A DNA stretch of 64,000 bases from Pycnopodia helianthoides (taxonomy: Eukaryota > Echinodermata > Asteroidea > Forcipulatida > Asteriidae), in the NCBI GenBank assembly GCA_032158295.1, contig CM063256.1:6372034-6436033 (forward strand), given 5' to 3'. The notes under the pieces were generated by a model. It did no database searches. It saw nothing but the letters and a program-made list of their open reading frames with translations, and was not told where the DNA came from. Below are positions 1 to 13,239 of the stretch, one piece after another. Every line of letters starts with the position of its first letter. Position 1 is the first letter of the stretch. Position numbers and translations under genes: made by a program.

Positions 1-2831
1 ATGACATATAAAAGTTAGAAAACATTTTCAGTGATCATTTTGAAACCGTGTGTACCAACTAGCTTATTTACTACTCTGACAAAGGCAATACAAAATTGTG
101 TTAAATGGCATCAAAGCATACATGTATGTTGAAATGTTTTTTGGAAAATATATTCTTCATATAGAGTTAATCATTTGGGTTGGATACATGTTTATCTTTG
201 TTCTTATTTCCATGCTAATTGGTTTACACTTTGAACCATCCTGGTACATGTTTGGCAGGCCATATTTTCTTCTGAAGTATATATTTGTCAACAAAATACT
301 GCACAGACCTTGAATTACCCAAAGACCACAGAATCCATGGCGTCTGTTGCCCCTGGTCTTGGCCTTGGTGCCCCTTCAAAAGTTTCCATAGACTTTCAGA
401 TTTTCCAATGGAAGTGCCCTTTGCAAAGTGAGAATGGCTTTGCCCTCTCAAAGATGAAAGTCCAGGCCTGGTGAAAAGCCAAAATAAAAAAACTCATAGT
501 ACTCGTTTGTACAACAAATGACTGCCATTCACATGCCCAAGAAAAGTTTGTATTTTGAGTGGTGCGATCGCTCTTAATTAATCTTCGAAACAACATGCCC
601 CCGTAATGGATATACCAAGACTTGTTTTCCCCAAAAGTCAATAACAAAAGTCATTTCATTTAGTGGCATTAATCATCAGTAATATATATTGCTAAAATGC
701 GTACAATGTCTTTGAAATACAAACACGGCGAAATGACTTACATGTAACAGTACTTAAACACCCACATACCTCATGGTAATGTCTCTGTCCACTGCTTGGG
801 AGCCAATTCAGATGGGCACCATTCCCACTGTTGAGCAGGCCGACAATAACACCTGAATTATAATTTTTCTCTATTTTTTGCTTGACTCAAGGAAATGGGC
901 AGTTCCATCATTTCATTGCTCAATCTTAATGCTAGGCTTGAATGCTTGTCCTTTTCTCCATCTTGTTGGATGGTACGTGTTTTTTTGTTTTCTTCTTTTT
1001 TTTCTTCTTGTTCTTCTTTTTTCATTTCTGTTACGAGCCACTGGAAACATGCAATGTGTCTATATATTGTCGGACTTGTAGATCTAGCCCCCCAAAACGT
1101 GTGGGCGTCTCACGGTGCGCAAAGTCCTGGCACATGAGCAGTGAGTGATCACTCTATGTAACCCATCCCAATTTGTGTTTTTTTCTGCTTCTTCCATCTG
1201 TTTTCGCCGTCATCATTCGCCCTTCCTCATTATCCAAGCTGCATTTCATTTTTTTTCTTGGATCCTTTGAATATGAGTGGAATTCAGATGCTGATGCTGC
1301 ATGTTTCCCCTCTGCCATGCTGATGTTTTTCTCTTCACAGCACTTGACCTTGTTATCAAGCCAGTTTTCATCATCACTGCCTTGCGTTATCTCAACTGTT
1401 TTTCCCCCTTTCACCACCGCCGAGTTGTTCCCCAAACTGCAACCCCACTAGAGGCTTTGTGAAACAAACAAATAATTGCAAGCTGGCCAGAGGTTCAAGT
1501 TTGACATCACGACATAGTCTCCCAGCTGGAATCTGGTGATAATCATACAGCTCAAAAATGGCTACACAGAGCAAGAGTCAGACGATGTTGAAGAGAGTGA
1601 GATGGAGCTGGGTAGTGATGGTCAAGAAGTATATGCTGGTGCATGATGCGGCCTGCTTGCATCAGCCTCGTCACCAGCACTACTGGCCGGCCAACTGCGG
1701 ACTCGGCTCTCTTCAATCTCGGGGCTGTGTATCCACGTATCACTGTGCTATTTTGGCCCGCGCCTGCTGGCTACCCATCAGACCTGTTAGTAAACCGGTG
1801 TGAGATATCCCTCCGCCCACACTGTCTGGGATGCCTTTACAGCATCCGTGATGAGCTGGATCATCCAAACCTGCATCAGCAAACTCTCTTTACTCATGCC
1901 TTGTGAACTCTGACCTACAGTTAAACATTGATTGTTACAGGAACTTCCACAATGCTGGATATTTCCCTTACTGTAAAAACTGGTTGTCTCAACAGCATCA
2001 TTTCATTTTTGTATTATTAGATACACAAATTATCCTTTATTTAAAACGAATCTTTAAAAGAACTTTCCAGTTGTTATGTCAGTTTTCATTGCAAAATTGA
2101 ATACCAAATTTAAGTCTACCCTTTGTCTGAACACAAATTATAAAAACAAGCTATTACTTTATATGCTTGAAAACTAGTTTGCACTGCACAGTAACTGCAC
2201 GGTACACCTCTAAAAGGCAACATTGTACATGTTGTTAAAATTCTTGGTAAAACATGTTTGTGAACATTCCATAAAATGTTTACTTGTCATTACTGACTGC
2301 CGCATTGGTAGGTAGGGTAGTTATCCCCCATGTGCCTAGATCTGATGTGCAATAGTTATGTACAGTGTACAATATGTACAACAAATCATTTGTGGGCTGG
2401 ATTTATTGGTGACTTTTTCCTCCTCGCATCTTTTTAAGTCATGAAAAGTATTGCAACATGTTCTTGAAACACTCTTTCCCCCCCAAGAAACATTCGTCAA
2501 TGAAATATCAAACTAAAAGGTACATTGAAAAAAGCAGTTGAACTCCAGGATAGAGGTATATATCTTGACAAGTATTTTCCCGTTTGGCTCGATATGTCTT
2601 CCATTCCCTATGTATCTAAAGAGCATGTGACTTGTATTTGTTGACCTTTTTTAGTAGCAAACTTGGTGAAATGCTACTTACTTATAATGTTTTCCAGCTC
2701 GCAGTACTGATAAAAATACATGAAAGTCTTCATAATAAGAATAAATACTTTTAATTAGTTTACCAATGGTCTACCCTTTCCCTTTTGTCATTGTTTTTTG
2801 TGTGTTTTTTTGGTCTTCTTCTTCTTTTTTC
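1..2831. other. Non-coding AT-rich DNA, no gene seen
   Basis: No open frame here looks like a protein: the frames are short, biased by local composition, and lack recognisable motifs. The segment holds a dispersed repeat fragment at 320-480 (listed separately) and a pyrimidine-rich run at about 975-1030 that creates leucine/phenylalanine-rich chance frames. The stretch 1150-1900 is of higher complexity but has no recognised content. The rest is AT-rich single-copy-looking sequence. Confidence 0.6.
320..480 (+). repeat. Dispersed repeat fragment (GCCCCTGGTCTTGGCCT family)
   Basis: This stretch shares a recognisable string with 27,770-27,905: CCTGGTCTTGGCCT, then GTGCCCC, then a CCAT(T)A-ACTTT string and later GCCCTT. 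I also recall closely similar text as a multi-copy repeat in starfish sequence, but could not search. It is a degenerate piece of an unnamed dispersed element with no terminal repeats visible, so its class is unknown. Boundaries are approximate. Confidence 0.45.
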
Positions 2832-2845
2832 GGGGGGGGGGGGGG
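2832..2845 (+). repeat. Poly-G tract (14 G)
   Basis: Uninterrupted run of 14 G directly after a T-rich stretch. It is one of several long G or C homopolymers in the window. Such runs are prone to length error in assembly. Confidence 0.9.
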
Positions 2846-3944
2846 ATTGTGGAATGCTTGAACTTTTTGTGGAATTTCTGAACTTTACTTAAATACCTTT
2901 CACTGATCCAGTTTGGTTTTGTTCTAACAATCTTTTGATCATGAAGAGCCGTAGTTCAAGACTAAGTTAAGAGTTTGTATTCCTAAAGGCCTGTTATCCA
3001 AATCACTAGGGTTATGATTAGTGGCAAAATTCAATTCTTTGTGCGGGGCAGATTAAAGTAGATAATAACAGTGTTAAGATGCAATACAGTATTTTAATTA
3101 CATTAGTTGAGTCCATAGCAAGAAATACCAAGAGCAGCTGTGCAGATACTTTTGGCATAAACTCTTCACAGTTTTACATGAGCTGTTAATTGGCGAGACC
3201 AATTTCAATTTAAAATGGTCTAGCGCAAAGGAATAGGTTAATATACTCAGCATTTCTGAAAGGCTAAGAGTCTGTTATATTGAGAAACTTCACATCTACG
3301 GTAAACACCAGTCTCCCTTCATAACTCTTGTTTGAAGACACACTACCGTGACTTACTATTCATCATCTAGAGTTCATTATTACAGGTTAAAAATCGTGGA
3401 CTTATACATGTAGTGACTCTGCCAGTATAGCTGACCATAATTTGTATCCCGTTTTTCTTAGCACCCTCGATTTGCAAGTGATTTAGGCGGGATATTAAGT
3501 GAACATTTTTGACAATGATGTTTGCCAAAATATTGTTTTATCAGATTCTACCGCTTAATGTTTCACCCTTAGAAAAATTTGAGGCAATTTACACCTTGCG
3601 AAGAAACGGATATTAACATTACTACAAGCAAATACCACACGGTCCAAATTGCTACTGAATTCCTGCCTGATATATCTCCAGCGTGGATCAAAGGGCAACC
3701 AAGGGCCACCAAATATCCTGCTCCGAGTTCTTCCTCTTTTAACCCACGTCCCTCATATCCGGCCCCATCCCAAACACCCCTCCAAGCCCCGCTATCAATT
3801 TAATTACATTTAATCCCATCTCGCAAAGTAGGTTCAGAGCCAAAAATATGCCCCAAATTCCTGACAAGAATCTAAAAAGCAATGGATACGGGGTGCAACC
3901 AAAGGACAGGTTGAGATATTTGATTTTGTTTCTGTCGGGCCGGC
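2846..3944. other. Non-coding; possible homeodomain-site cluster near 3790-3820
   Basis: No gene is visible. The part 3580-3830 is less AT-biased and reads open for 74 codons in one frame, but the translation has no family resemblance. At 3790-3820 the string TCAATTTAATTACATTTAATCCC is split between homeodomain-type cores (TAATTA, ATTTA) and a TAATCCC core typical of Otx-class sites. This is motif reading only, and conservation was not tested. Confidence 0.4.
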
Positions 3945-4150
3945 ACACCACTTGGCAAACGATCCGCGTCGCCCCTGTTGCCGGTTATAGCCCTGGAGTC
4001 ACGGCACACTGTTCTTAGGGCTCCCTACCAATTGATCCCCTGCCGGGCGTGCTAGCGAGCGGCAGTGTGTCGCGTGTCGCTCCGAGTCGGACTGCCATGG
4101 GATTGTGATAACTTCAGACAGAGCGGTATTTGAGAAAGGGCCTAGGGTAA
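3945..4150 (+). promoter_or_regulatory. CpG-rich patch followed by consensus-like splice donor; candidate non-coding first exon
   Basis: About 130 bases (roughly 3962-4095) carry around fourteen CpG dinucleotides, including GCCGGGCG, AGCGAGCGGC and GTCGCGTGTCGC. The surrounding kilobases are CpG-poor. No TATA box is visible. About 50 bases downstream the sequence reads CTAGGGTAAGAG, with a good donor GT at 4147-4148. CpG patch plus donor is the arrangement of a TATA-less promoter with a non-coding 5' exon. On plus the only local ATG (4096) is closed after two codons by TGA, so any exon here would be untranslated. On minus a 27-codon frame exists but resembles nothing. If real, the next exon may lie tens of kilobases to the right. 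This is inference; a GC-rich repeat would look similar. Confidence 0.3.
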
Positions 4151-5232
4151 GAGACCCACATCAGTTCAATGTTTGGTGTATAGTCATGCAGGGGGGCCTT
4201 CGGTTACACCCAGCGTGATGCTTAAGAGTGTACTTTGAGTGGTTACATATACCAGACAGCTGGTTGCACTGTCATGCAGGCCCTGTTTTTCTAAGGTAAT
4301 TTCGCAGCCTTTGCCATCGGTGTGAAGTTAATGCATTTGTTAGAGTTGGTTTATTATGACCACATTCAAACTGCAGAATTTTCTATTCTTATTACAGCTC
4401 ATGTAATAGAGTTAAATTATTTTAGTGTTTGTCATTGATTTGATATTTACAGTCTGTGATGTATTGGCGATACTGTTAACATCTTGTTTTATTTGATAGA
4501 GGAGTGAACTATATAAAGTGACAAGTGGAAGATTCTAAAAGCTGTTTCTTGCCCATACAGTTGTACCTGAGCTGCACAGGTTCAATTAAAACTCTCTATC
4601 TAAACCAGCTGACCTTAATTCATGGCTAATATTCTACATTTGCAGTTATAAACAGAAGCAGAATTGAATTTAAGCTGGAGACGAAGGTGAACAACCCGTA
4701 ATTACAAATAAACTCATTTCCTGAAAAAGTCAAGAAAATATCAGCGTTGGAAATTACACCCGTTTGCCATTTGCAGTAATTGACATTAGATAATTGGGAT
4801 GCTTCACAAATTGGACTCGGTCATCGTCATTCAAACTGATAATGTTGTTGTTTTGTGAAAAATTTAACCTTTTGGGGAGTGGGGGTGGGGGTATTCGCCT
4901 GCGGCCATATCCAACCCAGAAGGAGTTTGGGTTAGCTGTGAGTCTTCATCGGTACCCCTGTCTGTCCGATGGGACTACATCAGCTGTCTGTGGCATGATG
5001 GCAGGACGCCAATCAGGTTTCTCACCTGGGTGTGTAAGAGTTACGACTGCAAGCCCCTGCCGACTGATTTGCTTACTTCTCATTAGGATTAAAAATTGGA
5101 GTACTCTTCAACAACTGTCTTGATAATGTAAAGCCATGACATGTCCTTGGTTAATGTGAGGCTAAAAGACAATGAAAGATTTAAGTGTTGCCTTGTGTGA
5201 TCTCTGACCATGTTCCATAAAGCCAAATTTGC
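4151..5232. other. Non-coding, no recognised content
   Basis: AT-rich to mixed sequence. The frame of 109 codons at 4794-5123 runs through a G-rich string and has no recognisable domain, so it is not called. A loosely GC-richer island lies at 4900-5060 without identifiable motifs. Confidence 0.5.
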
Positions 5233-5627
5233 TTAAAGGAACATTACAGAATTGGTTCTTGCTAACAAAACAGTTGCTGGCAGTGTAAGCACTTTATGTA
5301 ATCCACCATATACATAAACTGACAAACCTGTAGAAGTTTGAGATCGATCGGCCATCTGGGTCACGAGAAAATAGTAAAAAACCGATTACACATTTGCATG
5401 AAATCATATAGATTCAACAAATGAATAAAACGCTCACAGAGCGATAAACTCCAATCGGAAAATTAGTTTTTTCTTTTCTCATCAAATATGGCATTTCAGA
5501 CAAAAAATATCTCAAGGGATGTTTTCTACTATCATCATCATTAGACCGTGTAAGTTTTATGTAAATCTGTGATCAAAAAGTATATTTTACAAGTTTTGTT
5601 CTTACCAATTCTGTAATGTTCCTTTAA
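5233..5627 (+). mobile_element. TTAA-type MITE, family A, copy 1
   Basis: A 395-bp element bounded by TTAA on both sides (5233-5236 and 5624-5627). Inside the TTAA it has near-perfect inverted termini: AGGAACATTACAGAATTGG at the left and its reverse complement at the right. It has no coding capacity. TTAA duplication is typical of piggyBac-like and Kolobok transposases, so it is probably a non-autonomous passenger of one of those. The interior carries GATCGATCGGCCATCTGGG, which I recall from very abundant starfish repeats. A second copy in the same orientation, differing by scattered substitutions and small indels, lies at 15,512-15,905. Confidence 0.85.
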
Positions 5628-8600
5628 CATTGAGAAGTTGTGGTTAACGGTAACAGGTTACCAACCGAAATTGCCATTTGATATTGAGTGTTTATCACTG
5701 GTTGTCTTCCAACTAATACAGGTTAAGGTGTTTAGCAATATCTGGCTGCTAAGCTGTTTTTTGAAATTTGGTCTTGGTTAACATCTTTTAATTTACTTTA
5801 GTGTTTTTCTAAATAAAGATAACGATGACTGAACTTGTTAAGAAGTTTTACGTACTTTTTTTAAAAGTATTTTAAAAACAGAACAACAAAATGTATGTTT
5901 CCAACAAAAGACAAGATCATTTTTAAGATTATGTTCTTACTTATAAAATACGAGTAGATGATATAAACAGCAAAATTCCAAAATTAATATTGTGCCAACC
6001 CAAAAACTGTGTAAAATGTTATGATTGAAAATACTGCAACTTAGCAGTCTTTATCGTTGAGAAAGGTTATCAAGCACAGACAATTTAAAAGGGGTTGACA
6101 TTTTGGCAATTAGTTCCCCACATGTCCTGACAGGTTTGGATTATTTAGAGGTGATACAGAAATTCGTGTGCAAACCCAAAGAATTATTCTGGATTCCAAA
6201 GCCAATATGAAAATCTGATCTGGAAATGAAATTTATTTCAGGTATTCCTTAGCTTATGAAATGTGTTTTTTATGAACCCTGAAAATGTCTGTTAGATCAT
6301 TTAGGGGATTGGTAATGATCATCTGTGTAAACTTCAATATTATTTGTTTGACAGAAAAGAAGACAAATTATCTTTGTTTTCAACTAATATGGAGTGAATA
6401 AAGGATCTGTAATTGTAAAGTTATTACCAGCCTAAAAGACGGACATATCAAATACAGGATTGTAAGGAGTTAGTGACACTCTTTCTAAATGGCATAATTG
6501 GTAAGAACAAATCTTGAAGCTTTTGTAACTTAAAGAATTTACACCTTTTAGTCTTACACTGATGAGAATAAACTAATTCTCTCAAAAACCACAAACATTT
6601 AGGTATACTCTGTAATATGCAACCTTTGTTGGCTTAAAATCAAGTAACTACACTTCAAAACTGTATGAAGTAGATGTATGAGATATTTTAACAGTCAATA
6701 ATAGAGTTATCTATTTTCACGTCTTTAACACCAGCTGAACTGATGGAGATTTGAGTTCCATTTGGTAAGAAGGGCAATTGAGACTGTCATCGGGGCTAGA
6801 TTGAAGCAGGTATCCACTGTGCCAAGCCATGAGTTGTTGACAAGCAGGCCTTAGCTGTAATGGCTTGTCTGGGGACAGACCGCCACAGCCGTTCTGCCTG
6901 TAAGCCATGCTAGGCCCTGCATTCATGGGCAGAGCCTTGTACAGGGGAGTCGTGCCTTCACACGGTACTGTACAACGGCGTGTGAAACGGCAAATAATGC
7001 CGTTACTTCCACACACTCAACTACTCTCCATGCTCTCCTTGTAAACTCAAACATTTTTTCTGAAATCCTCAGTTTTATCACAAGTCTGTTTTGAGTTATT
7101 GCATGTTGCTGTGTGAGTTTGCACTGCTTCAATTTTGTTCCTTGTCCTCTCCCCCCTCTCTCTTTCTTTTAGTTTAAATTTTTGTGATCTTAAAAAAAAA
7201 CACCTTCTGAGTATGGTTTTGTCTTAAAGAAACAAACTGAGAACAATTGGTGGTGTAAAACTCTGTTAGCAGTAGAAATCTTTTGTTGGAATTATTTTGT
7301 TTTTCATGACAGTTTGAAACAGAAAATTGCTTTTGTATCATTACAAAGTATATCATCAGAAAAGATGTCATCTTTCTTACAGGTTTTTAGAGAATGCAGC
7401 CTTGTTGTATAAAATGCATTTTAACCAACTAGGTCTTGAAAACGAGTACATTGAAATGAAATCATTTAACTTTCTTGTATTTATTCAGTAACCAATGGTA
7501 TTCCTTCCTCTTAAATGTACTGTATGTGTCAGGAAATATTTCAGTTTGGGAGTTTTTAAATTCCTTTGTGAGATTTTTTTAAAGAAGCAAATGCCATATT
7601 AATTGGTACACTTTCTTTTTTACGTAGAACTAACCGTTTTGTAGATTTTCAACAGGCTTTGGGGTGTTTCAATTTTTCTCCCCAAAAGTTAATGTTTAAC
7701 AAATGTCCTTTTTCAAGGAATATTGACAGCTAATAAAATTGGCTGTGAATGCAACCTGTTCTAGGATAGCATGAGTACGGTTTTTGCAGAATTGAACAGT
7801 TAGTATGAAAGGCTATTCTGACGAAGCTAACCATCCAGTCAGATGTTCCAAGTTCAGTCAGAGTGTAGGAACCGTAAAGCCATCACATTCTGATACAACT
7901 GACTTCTGATACAAGGGTCACCTAGAGACCAGCTATTCCTGGTTACCTATTTAAGCATTCTGAATCTCCTCTTTCAGTCACTTACCCTGGATTCCACAAA
8001 GTTCCTTCCACTGGCGTTCCTCTCCTTTATACCTCCAATATCTTTTTTTTGTAAGACAGTGAAAGGGGTCATGAAGACGAACGTCATCAGCGTTCGCTTG
8101 TGTTTAAAAATGGATACCGTGTTACCAGAGAAGTGCCACCTTGGTGGATGGTGAACTAGTTAAAGATGGACGGGATTCAGTTGGTCAAATTAGGGCCTCG
8201 TCAAGTCTGGTTTATCCTAAATAGGTAGCATAGTTAAGGGTTAGGGAAACAGCTCTGCTCATGATAGGCGTACATGTAGGTATTACCTAGCTTAATCTAA
8301 TATAATGATTCACAAGACGGCATGCTCAACATTTATGTGAGACTGAGAGCAGTAACTACCGAGGCAGTGCTACTGGAGGTAGGAGGATTGTTGGCAACTC
8401 AGTGATAGCGTTGATGTTTCACTTAAGGTGTATAACTTTTAAGGAATTCTGTGTAGCGGTATGAACTTTGCTGTCAGTACTCTGACATTTTGAGAAGATT
8501 TCAGCCGTGATACTTTTGTTAGAATAGTTTAGGATGAGTTAGGTGATGTGTAGATTGTTGGTCTGCAAGCTTACTTGAGATGTAACAATCATTCTACATG

Positions 8601-9514
8601 TCCTGAGGAATGTTGCCATCTTCCATGCTGTCACTTTCAAGAAATTCAGTGTCTTTCAAATTTGATGCAAGGTGATTTAAAATATTAGCTAAAACATGTA
8701 TGAAACAAGTAACTGTTTGTGTTTTACTGCTTTTCTACAAGCCACAGTAGTTCTTTGACAATCATATCGTTGGCTCATCTGGGCTGCATTTTGTTTGGGG
8801 ACAAAAGTGATTTCTGCAAGGGTCACTGCCTCGGTGTCCTTTGGAATGTACGGACAGAAAGGAAGATTTTTCTTATATAAATGCCTTACATAATAGGAAA
8901 AAATGTGCCTCTTCAAATATGAAGTTCAAGGCCGGAAAGTCTGGCTGTAGATTGATTAATATTTCTACCCTTTGGTGATACTGGTGGGTGGAATAAGTAA
9001 TCACCACAGATGGTAGTTTCAAAAGTCTACGTTTGCCCCTTACTAAGATTGAGAGAGTCATCCAATGAAGACAGTGTACAAAGCTCAAGAGCATCTGGGA
9101 AGTGACGGGCTTGAAAATGTAATAATAAAAAAAAGGTTGTTGCGTTGAACACAAAGCTGCATGGCTCAACCATATGGCTAGACATCGCTGCCTCCATCAA
9201 TGGAGACAGGAAAACATGTTGGCGTTTTCTCCACACAAAAATCCATAAACATCAGTACGGTAAAGGCAATCCCACTGTTGCCCAATACCCAGTGGGGTCA
9301 ATGTACCCAGAAACCCGGTATGGGTATTAACTAGGGGTATGTGATCGTATGCCTTTTAACATTACCACCTTCTACAAAACACCCACACAGGGTCAGCTAC
9401 TGACAAAATGTCACCTACTGATAAGCTCATTAGGTGGTGAATGAACCCATTATATACCCTAGTGTACCTAGAATGTCGCCCTGGGATATATAAGGACTGG
9501 GTGGCCTTTGGGCT
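5628..9514. other. Non-coding; a few higher-complexity islands
   Basis: No gene is recognisable. Most of the stretch is AT-rich. The part 6730-7010 is distinctly GC-richer and of mixed composition, with a minus-strand chance frame of 99 codons and no known motif. At 7860-8560 there is another mixed-composition stretch. Either could be a conserved non-coding element, but nothing in the sequence alone proves it. A T-rich run lies at 7140-7200. Confidence 0.45.
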
Positions 9515-9800
9515 TTCAATATTTAGGATTCCTGGGTGTTCAAAACACCAAAATGTCAACTGGGTGCACATGGTGTAACAAACACTTGTCATTTTGTAAA
9601 CCGAAGATAAATGTCGCTGAGTGCATGTATGTATGCTATGCACCGTGCAGTATTTTGGGTTTCTCTTCACCAAAACATCTAAATGCCAACTGGGTTGTAG
9701 TTGTTTGTGCCGTGGTAAACACTCAATATTTGGAGGGTATACTTTCACCAACAGAACACATTGTTGACTGGGTGCAAGCCTATAGTCGGCCCATTCAGCA
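9515..9800. repeat. Divergent tandem repeat, three partial copies
   Basis: Three imperfect direct copies share the order CA(A/G)TATTT, CACCAAAA or similar, then (T)G(T/C)CAACTGGGT or TTGACTGGGT, then GGTAAACACT or GTAACAAACACT. They start near 9518, 9647 and 9723. The copies have diverged by substitutions and indels. The open frames covering this block on both strands (147 and 139 codons) are produced by the repeat and are not called as genes. Class unknown. Confidence 0.5.
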
Positions 9801-9991
9801 CTCAATGGATTGCCCCTTTTACGCCAATACGCCTACATGTACGTGTACATGTACTAACCAATCACATGTCATGGCAAGTTTAGTAACCTCAATGCCTTCA
9901 GTACTGCAAGCAAGTAAAGTTCATTAAAAACACTCAATATTTTACTCCAAATAAAACCAAACACTTCAAAGCGACACCAAGTCAAATTCCA

Positions 9992-10011
9992 TTTTTTTTT
10001 TTTTTTTTTTT
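9992..10011 (+). repeat. Poly-T tract (20 T)
   Basis: Uninterrupted run of 20 T. It could be a simple repeat or the poly-A tail of a minus-strand retroposed sequence. No recognisable retroposon body adjoins it. Confidence 0.9.
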
Positions 10012-13000
10012 AACTGCATTGTGAATTACCTGTACTTCATTACTTGATTTTAACCATTGCATCTGTTAATTTATATATTGGGCTGGTCATTCATTTCGCA
10101 CTCAACATGGCAAATATTTGCCATGTGGATTTCTTGAAACGAATCTCCCTAAGTGAAAAGAGTCTTTTATTCATTGACAAAATAAAATACTGGAGATTAC
10201 ATATCCCTCTTGTACTATGAGAAGCTATATTAGTTTATGCAATTGTTTTCCATGTGAATTATAATCTGTTACTCTTTGTGCGGTGCTAAAAAAACTTGAA
10301 TAGTTTTTAGGGTACAATGAGAACACAATGTGTAAACCCCCAAGCAAGAAAAATGTCAGAATATTGCCACAAATCACGAGCCTCAGTCCCTGCTGAGTCT
10401 GTTGCTAAGCCCTGAATTTGGAAGTTACTTTCATTGGGTTTTGTTCAAATTATTGTTAAAAGTACTGTGACTAAGAATGCAAAAACTGCATAATTTTACA
10501 TTCTGGTTCTTGAATCTTATTGAAAAACCCCAAGTAATATTTAAATTTGTATGTAAAGATTGTTTTTCAGTATGCAATGTCTTTATATGCATGTGCAGTA
10601 TATTGTGTAAAGTTACAGTGGTATATGTTTGCTTTGGTAGCTATATTATACAATTATCGGATACATATGAGTTGAGCCAATGATTTTCTGTGATTGCGAA
10701 AACGGACAAAACTCGCAAAAATCTGCTTCTTGAAATGGAAAACGGGATTTGAATTGAAAGTAGATTATTGCTGAAATTTATTGAGCGATTTTTTTTGTTA
10801 TATAAACCCAAAGGCATTCTAAATGAATTAGTGACCAATTTGGCAAGCCAAATAAACAAGGCATTCTATATCAAGCTTTCTTTTTTATTAGAAAACAATA
10901 AAATTCACAGTGTAAAAGTTACAAGATTTTGAATGTATGAAGCAAGGACTCGCGATCGTCCTGTGCCGCTGTTTTGGGGTCAGCAGAGAGGGAAAAAATC
11001 ATCACATTCCCAGCATGTTCTCGCAGTTGTATTTGCTGCATTTGCAGTTTCGTTTTGGTTTTGGTTTTGTTTCCTCTCCTAATCAACAGCTTAACTCTGC
11101 CCTAAAGCATTGCCTATTGTTTGTCAGTATGATTTTCTGTGATGATTTTCTGTGATTGAGAGAGGGGAACGATTATTTTGGAAATGCTGCTGGGAAGCAC
11201 CCAATAATTATTTATATTGGATGTGCGCCTGACCAATATTGTTGTGGAGTGTTGCGGCAGTAAACACATGGCAAAGTAATGGATGACATGTGACACATAT
11301 TTCATCAATCAAATGACCAAGATCTCTGTGTGGGAGACATTATATAAAAATAACTACACTAATGTACTAAATTATATATTACTGCTGCTACTAGCAATAA
11401 CTATAATATGTAAGGTAGGACTATGTAGTGTACTTGTATACTTACAAGTTTGTTTTGTTTTAGTCTTTATCCAATATGCATATCATGAGGACTAATGTCA
11501 CCAATAATAGTTAGTCACATGTCTGGCAATGAACCCTACGTTCCCAGTCCACCCACCACCGCCAATGAGATGTGGAATCTCAGCAGCCCTTCAAAAACAA
11601 CAAAAATGGACAATTTCCCGATAATTATCTTGATACAGCCTGAAACTGACATCCTCGGTATTCCCAAAACAACGGAGCATCTTCCTCCAGAGTCCAAAGC
11701 CCAAATCCACCCACCCATTCCTCCGTCATGTCCGCACTCGATGCCCTCAAGCCAAGGTGCAAAAATCCATAACTGTCGAGGGACAAGTTTAGATCAACAA
11801 GATAAATATCTCTTGGAATTTTAACGGGAGACCCTTTTTCACCCATAGGGTGCCTGCCACCCACTACAAACCCAGTGCTAATCCACCTAGGCAGGGTCAT
11901 TTGTCAGAGATTCGTGGGCTTGTTTTGTACCCACTGTAGGAGATTTGTGATAAAGGCTGCTGATGATGTTAGGAGATCAAACCTTAATCAGCACTTCATT
12001 TCCTTGCTCACCGTCCTTCAGAAAATGCCTCTGACTATGTTGTACAGAGCCCAACCATACCAGAAAGGTAAACTTCACCTCCCCCCTACCCGCCCACATG
12101 AAAAGATATGTTGCACTTAAAAACTTTCTACTGTCAAAGTACAATCTCTGAGACAGCATTTAAATATTACTTGATAGTTGTGATGATTCTGTAAAGAGCT
12201 GATGATAGCCTATGAAAACTTGCAGTTTTGATCAGTATTGACAACTATGGACAATTTTGTAATCTTGTCAAGTCAGTTTTGACCATTTCTTTTAGAAAGG
12301 ATCTTTGAAATCTAGATTGTTGGTTGTATTGGTGTACTCATAAATGGTGTCTGCATATATTTGTTTACTTTATTGGTTTTTAACTATGAACTTGTTTGAA
12401 TCTTGTCATTTAATCTACAGTGATTATCATTTGAATAGATCTACAGATACTGCACACTTTATAAGTACGCTGCTGAAATCTTATTATTTTAAAAGTATGC
12501 AGACTGTACATGTACATGGCTACCAAGAGGAAGCAGTCATTGAACAGAGATCGCCAATGTGATCTTAGTTATCATTACGGCAAATTAGATGGGAACAAGT
12601 TAAGTAACCAACTTTTTCAAACCAAAACTGCAAATACATGTAATATAATTAAATACATATCATGGTTATCAAAGTTATACATGGGTTGTGTTTACTATAT
12701 ACATGTAGATCCATGTTATGCTCCATATCAAAGCATGATTTACAAATGGAAGGATAGGTTTGAATGCATTTTTAAAGAATAAAACAATTACAAGAGTGGA
12801 CACTAAAACGATACAATTTTTACGGAACAGAGAGAATCCCCCAACACCAAATTCAAAACTCAACTCTTACCCATCAAATTCCAAGGATGCTCTGTCATTC
12901 CATCAAAGCCATCATTCCTGAATCAGAATCCACCACACAGTATTAAAGTCTAAGCTTTGGATGATTGAAGATGATCAACGATAAATGAAAGTTGTGAATC

Positions 13001-13239
13001 AAACAATGCCTATAAGTCTTCATTGCTGTCCAGTTTGCCTCACTGGGGAAATAAAGAAAGAACCCACGTGTTCTCCATGCTGTTGCTGCGTCGTCTGCTT
13101 CCCAATTTTAAGCTTTCCCCCCTTTTTTTTTGATCGTCCCGCGGTGGGTGGCGTCAAGATGAATTACAATCATGTCTTGCTGAACTTGTTCACCCAATAA
13201 TGCTCTCAGATAACCAGTGAAACTTAGTTCAGCGGAAAC
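10012..13239. other. Non-coding AT-rich DNA
   Basis: No gene is seen. At 11,198-11,217 the string CCAATAATTATTTATATTGG is nearly self-complementary and holds two CCAAT-like ends. The 11.5-11.9 kb stretch is GC-richer and opens frames of 109 (plus) and 91 (minus) codons with proline-rich, unrecognised translations. Elsewhere it is AT-rich with short TACATGTA strings. Confidence 0.45.

Noticed and set aside
3579..3803. 74-codon serine/proline-rich frame as first coding exon
   Set aside because: No Kozak or splice support and no family resemblance. It ends before the CpG patch.
9362..9927. Opposite-strand frames of 147 and 139 codons
   Set aside because: Both lie over the same decayed tandem repeat, translate to unrelated low-information peptides, and cannot both be coding.
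11495..11824. 109-codon proline-rich frame
   Set aside because: Overlapped by an equally plausible minus-strand frame. No motif, no splice context.
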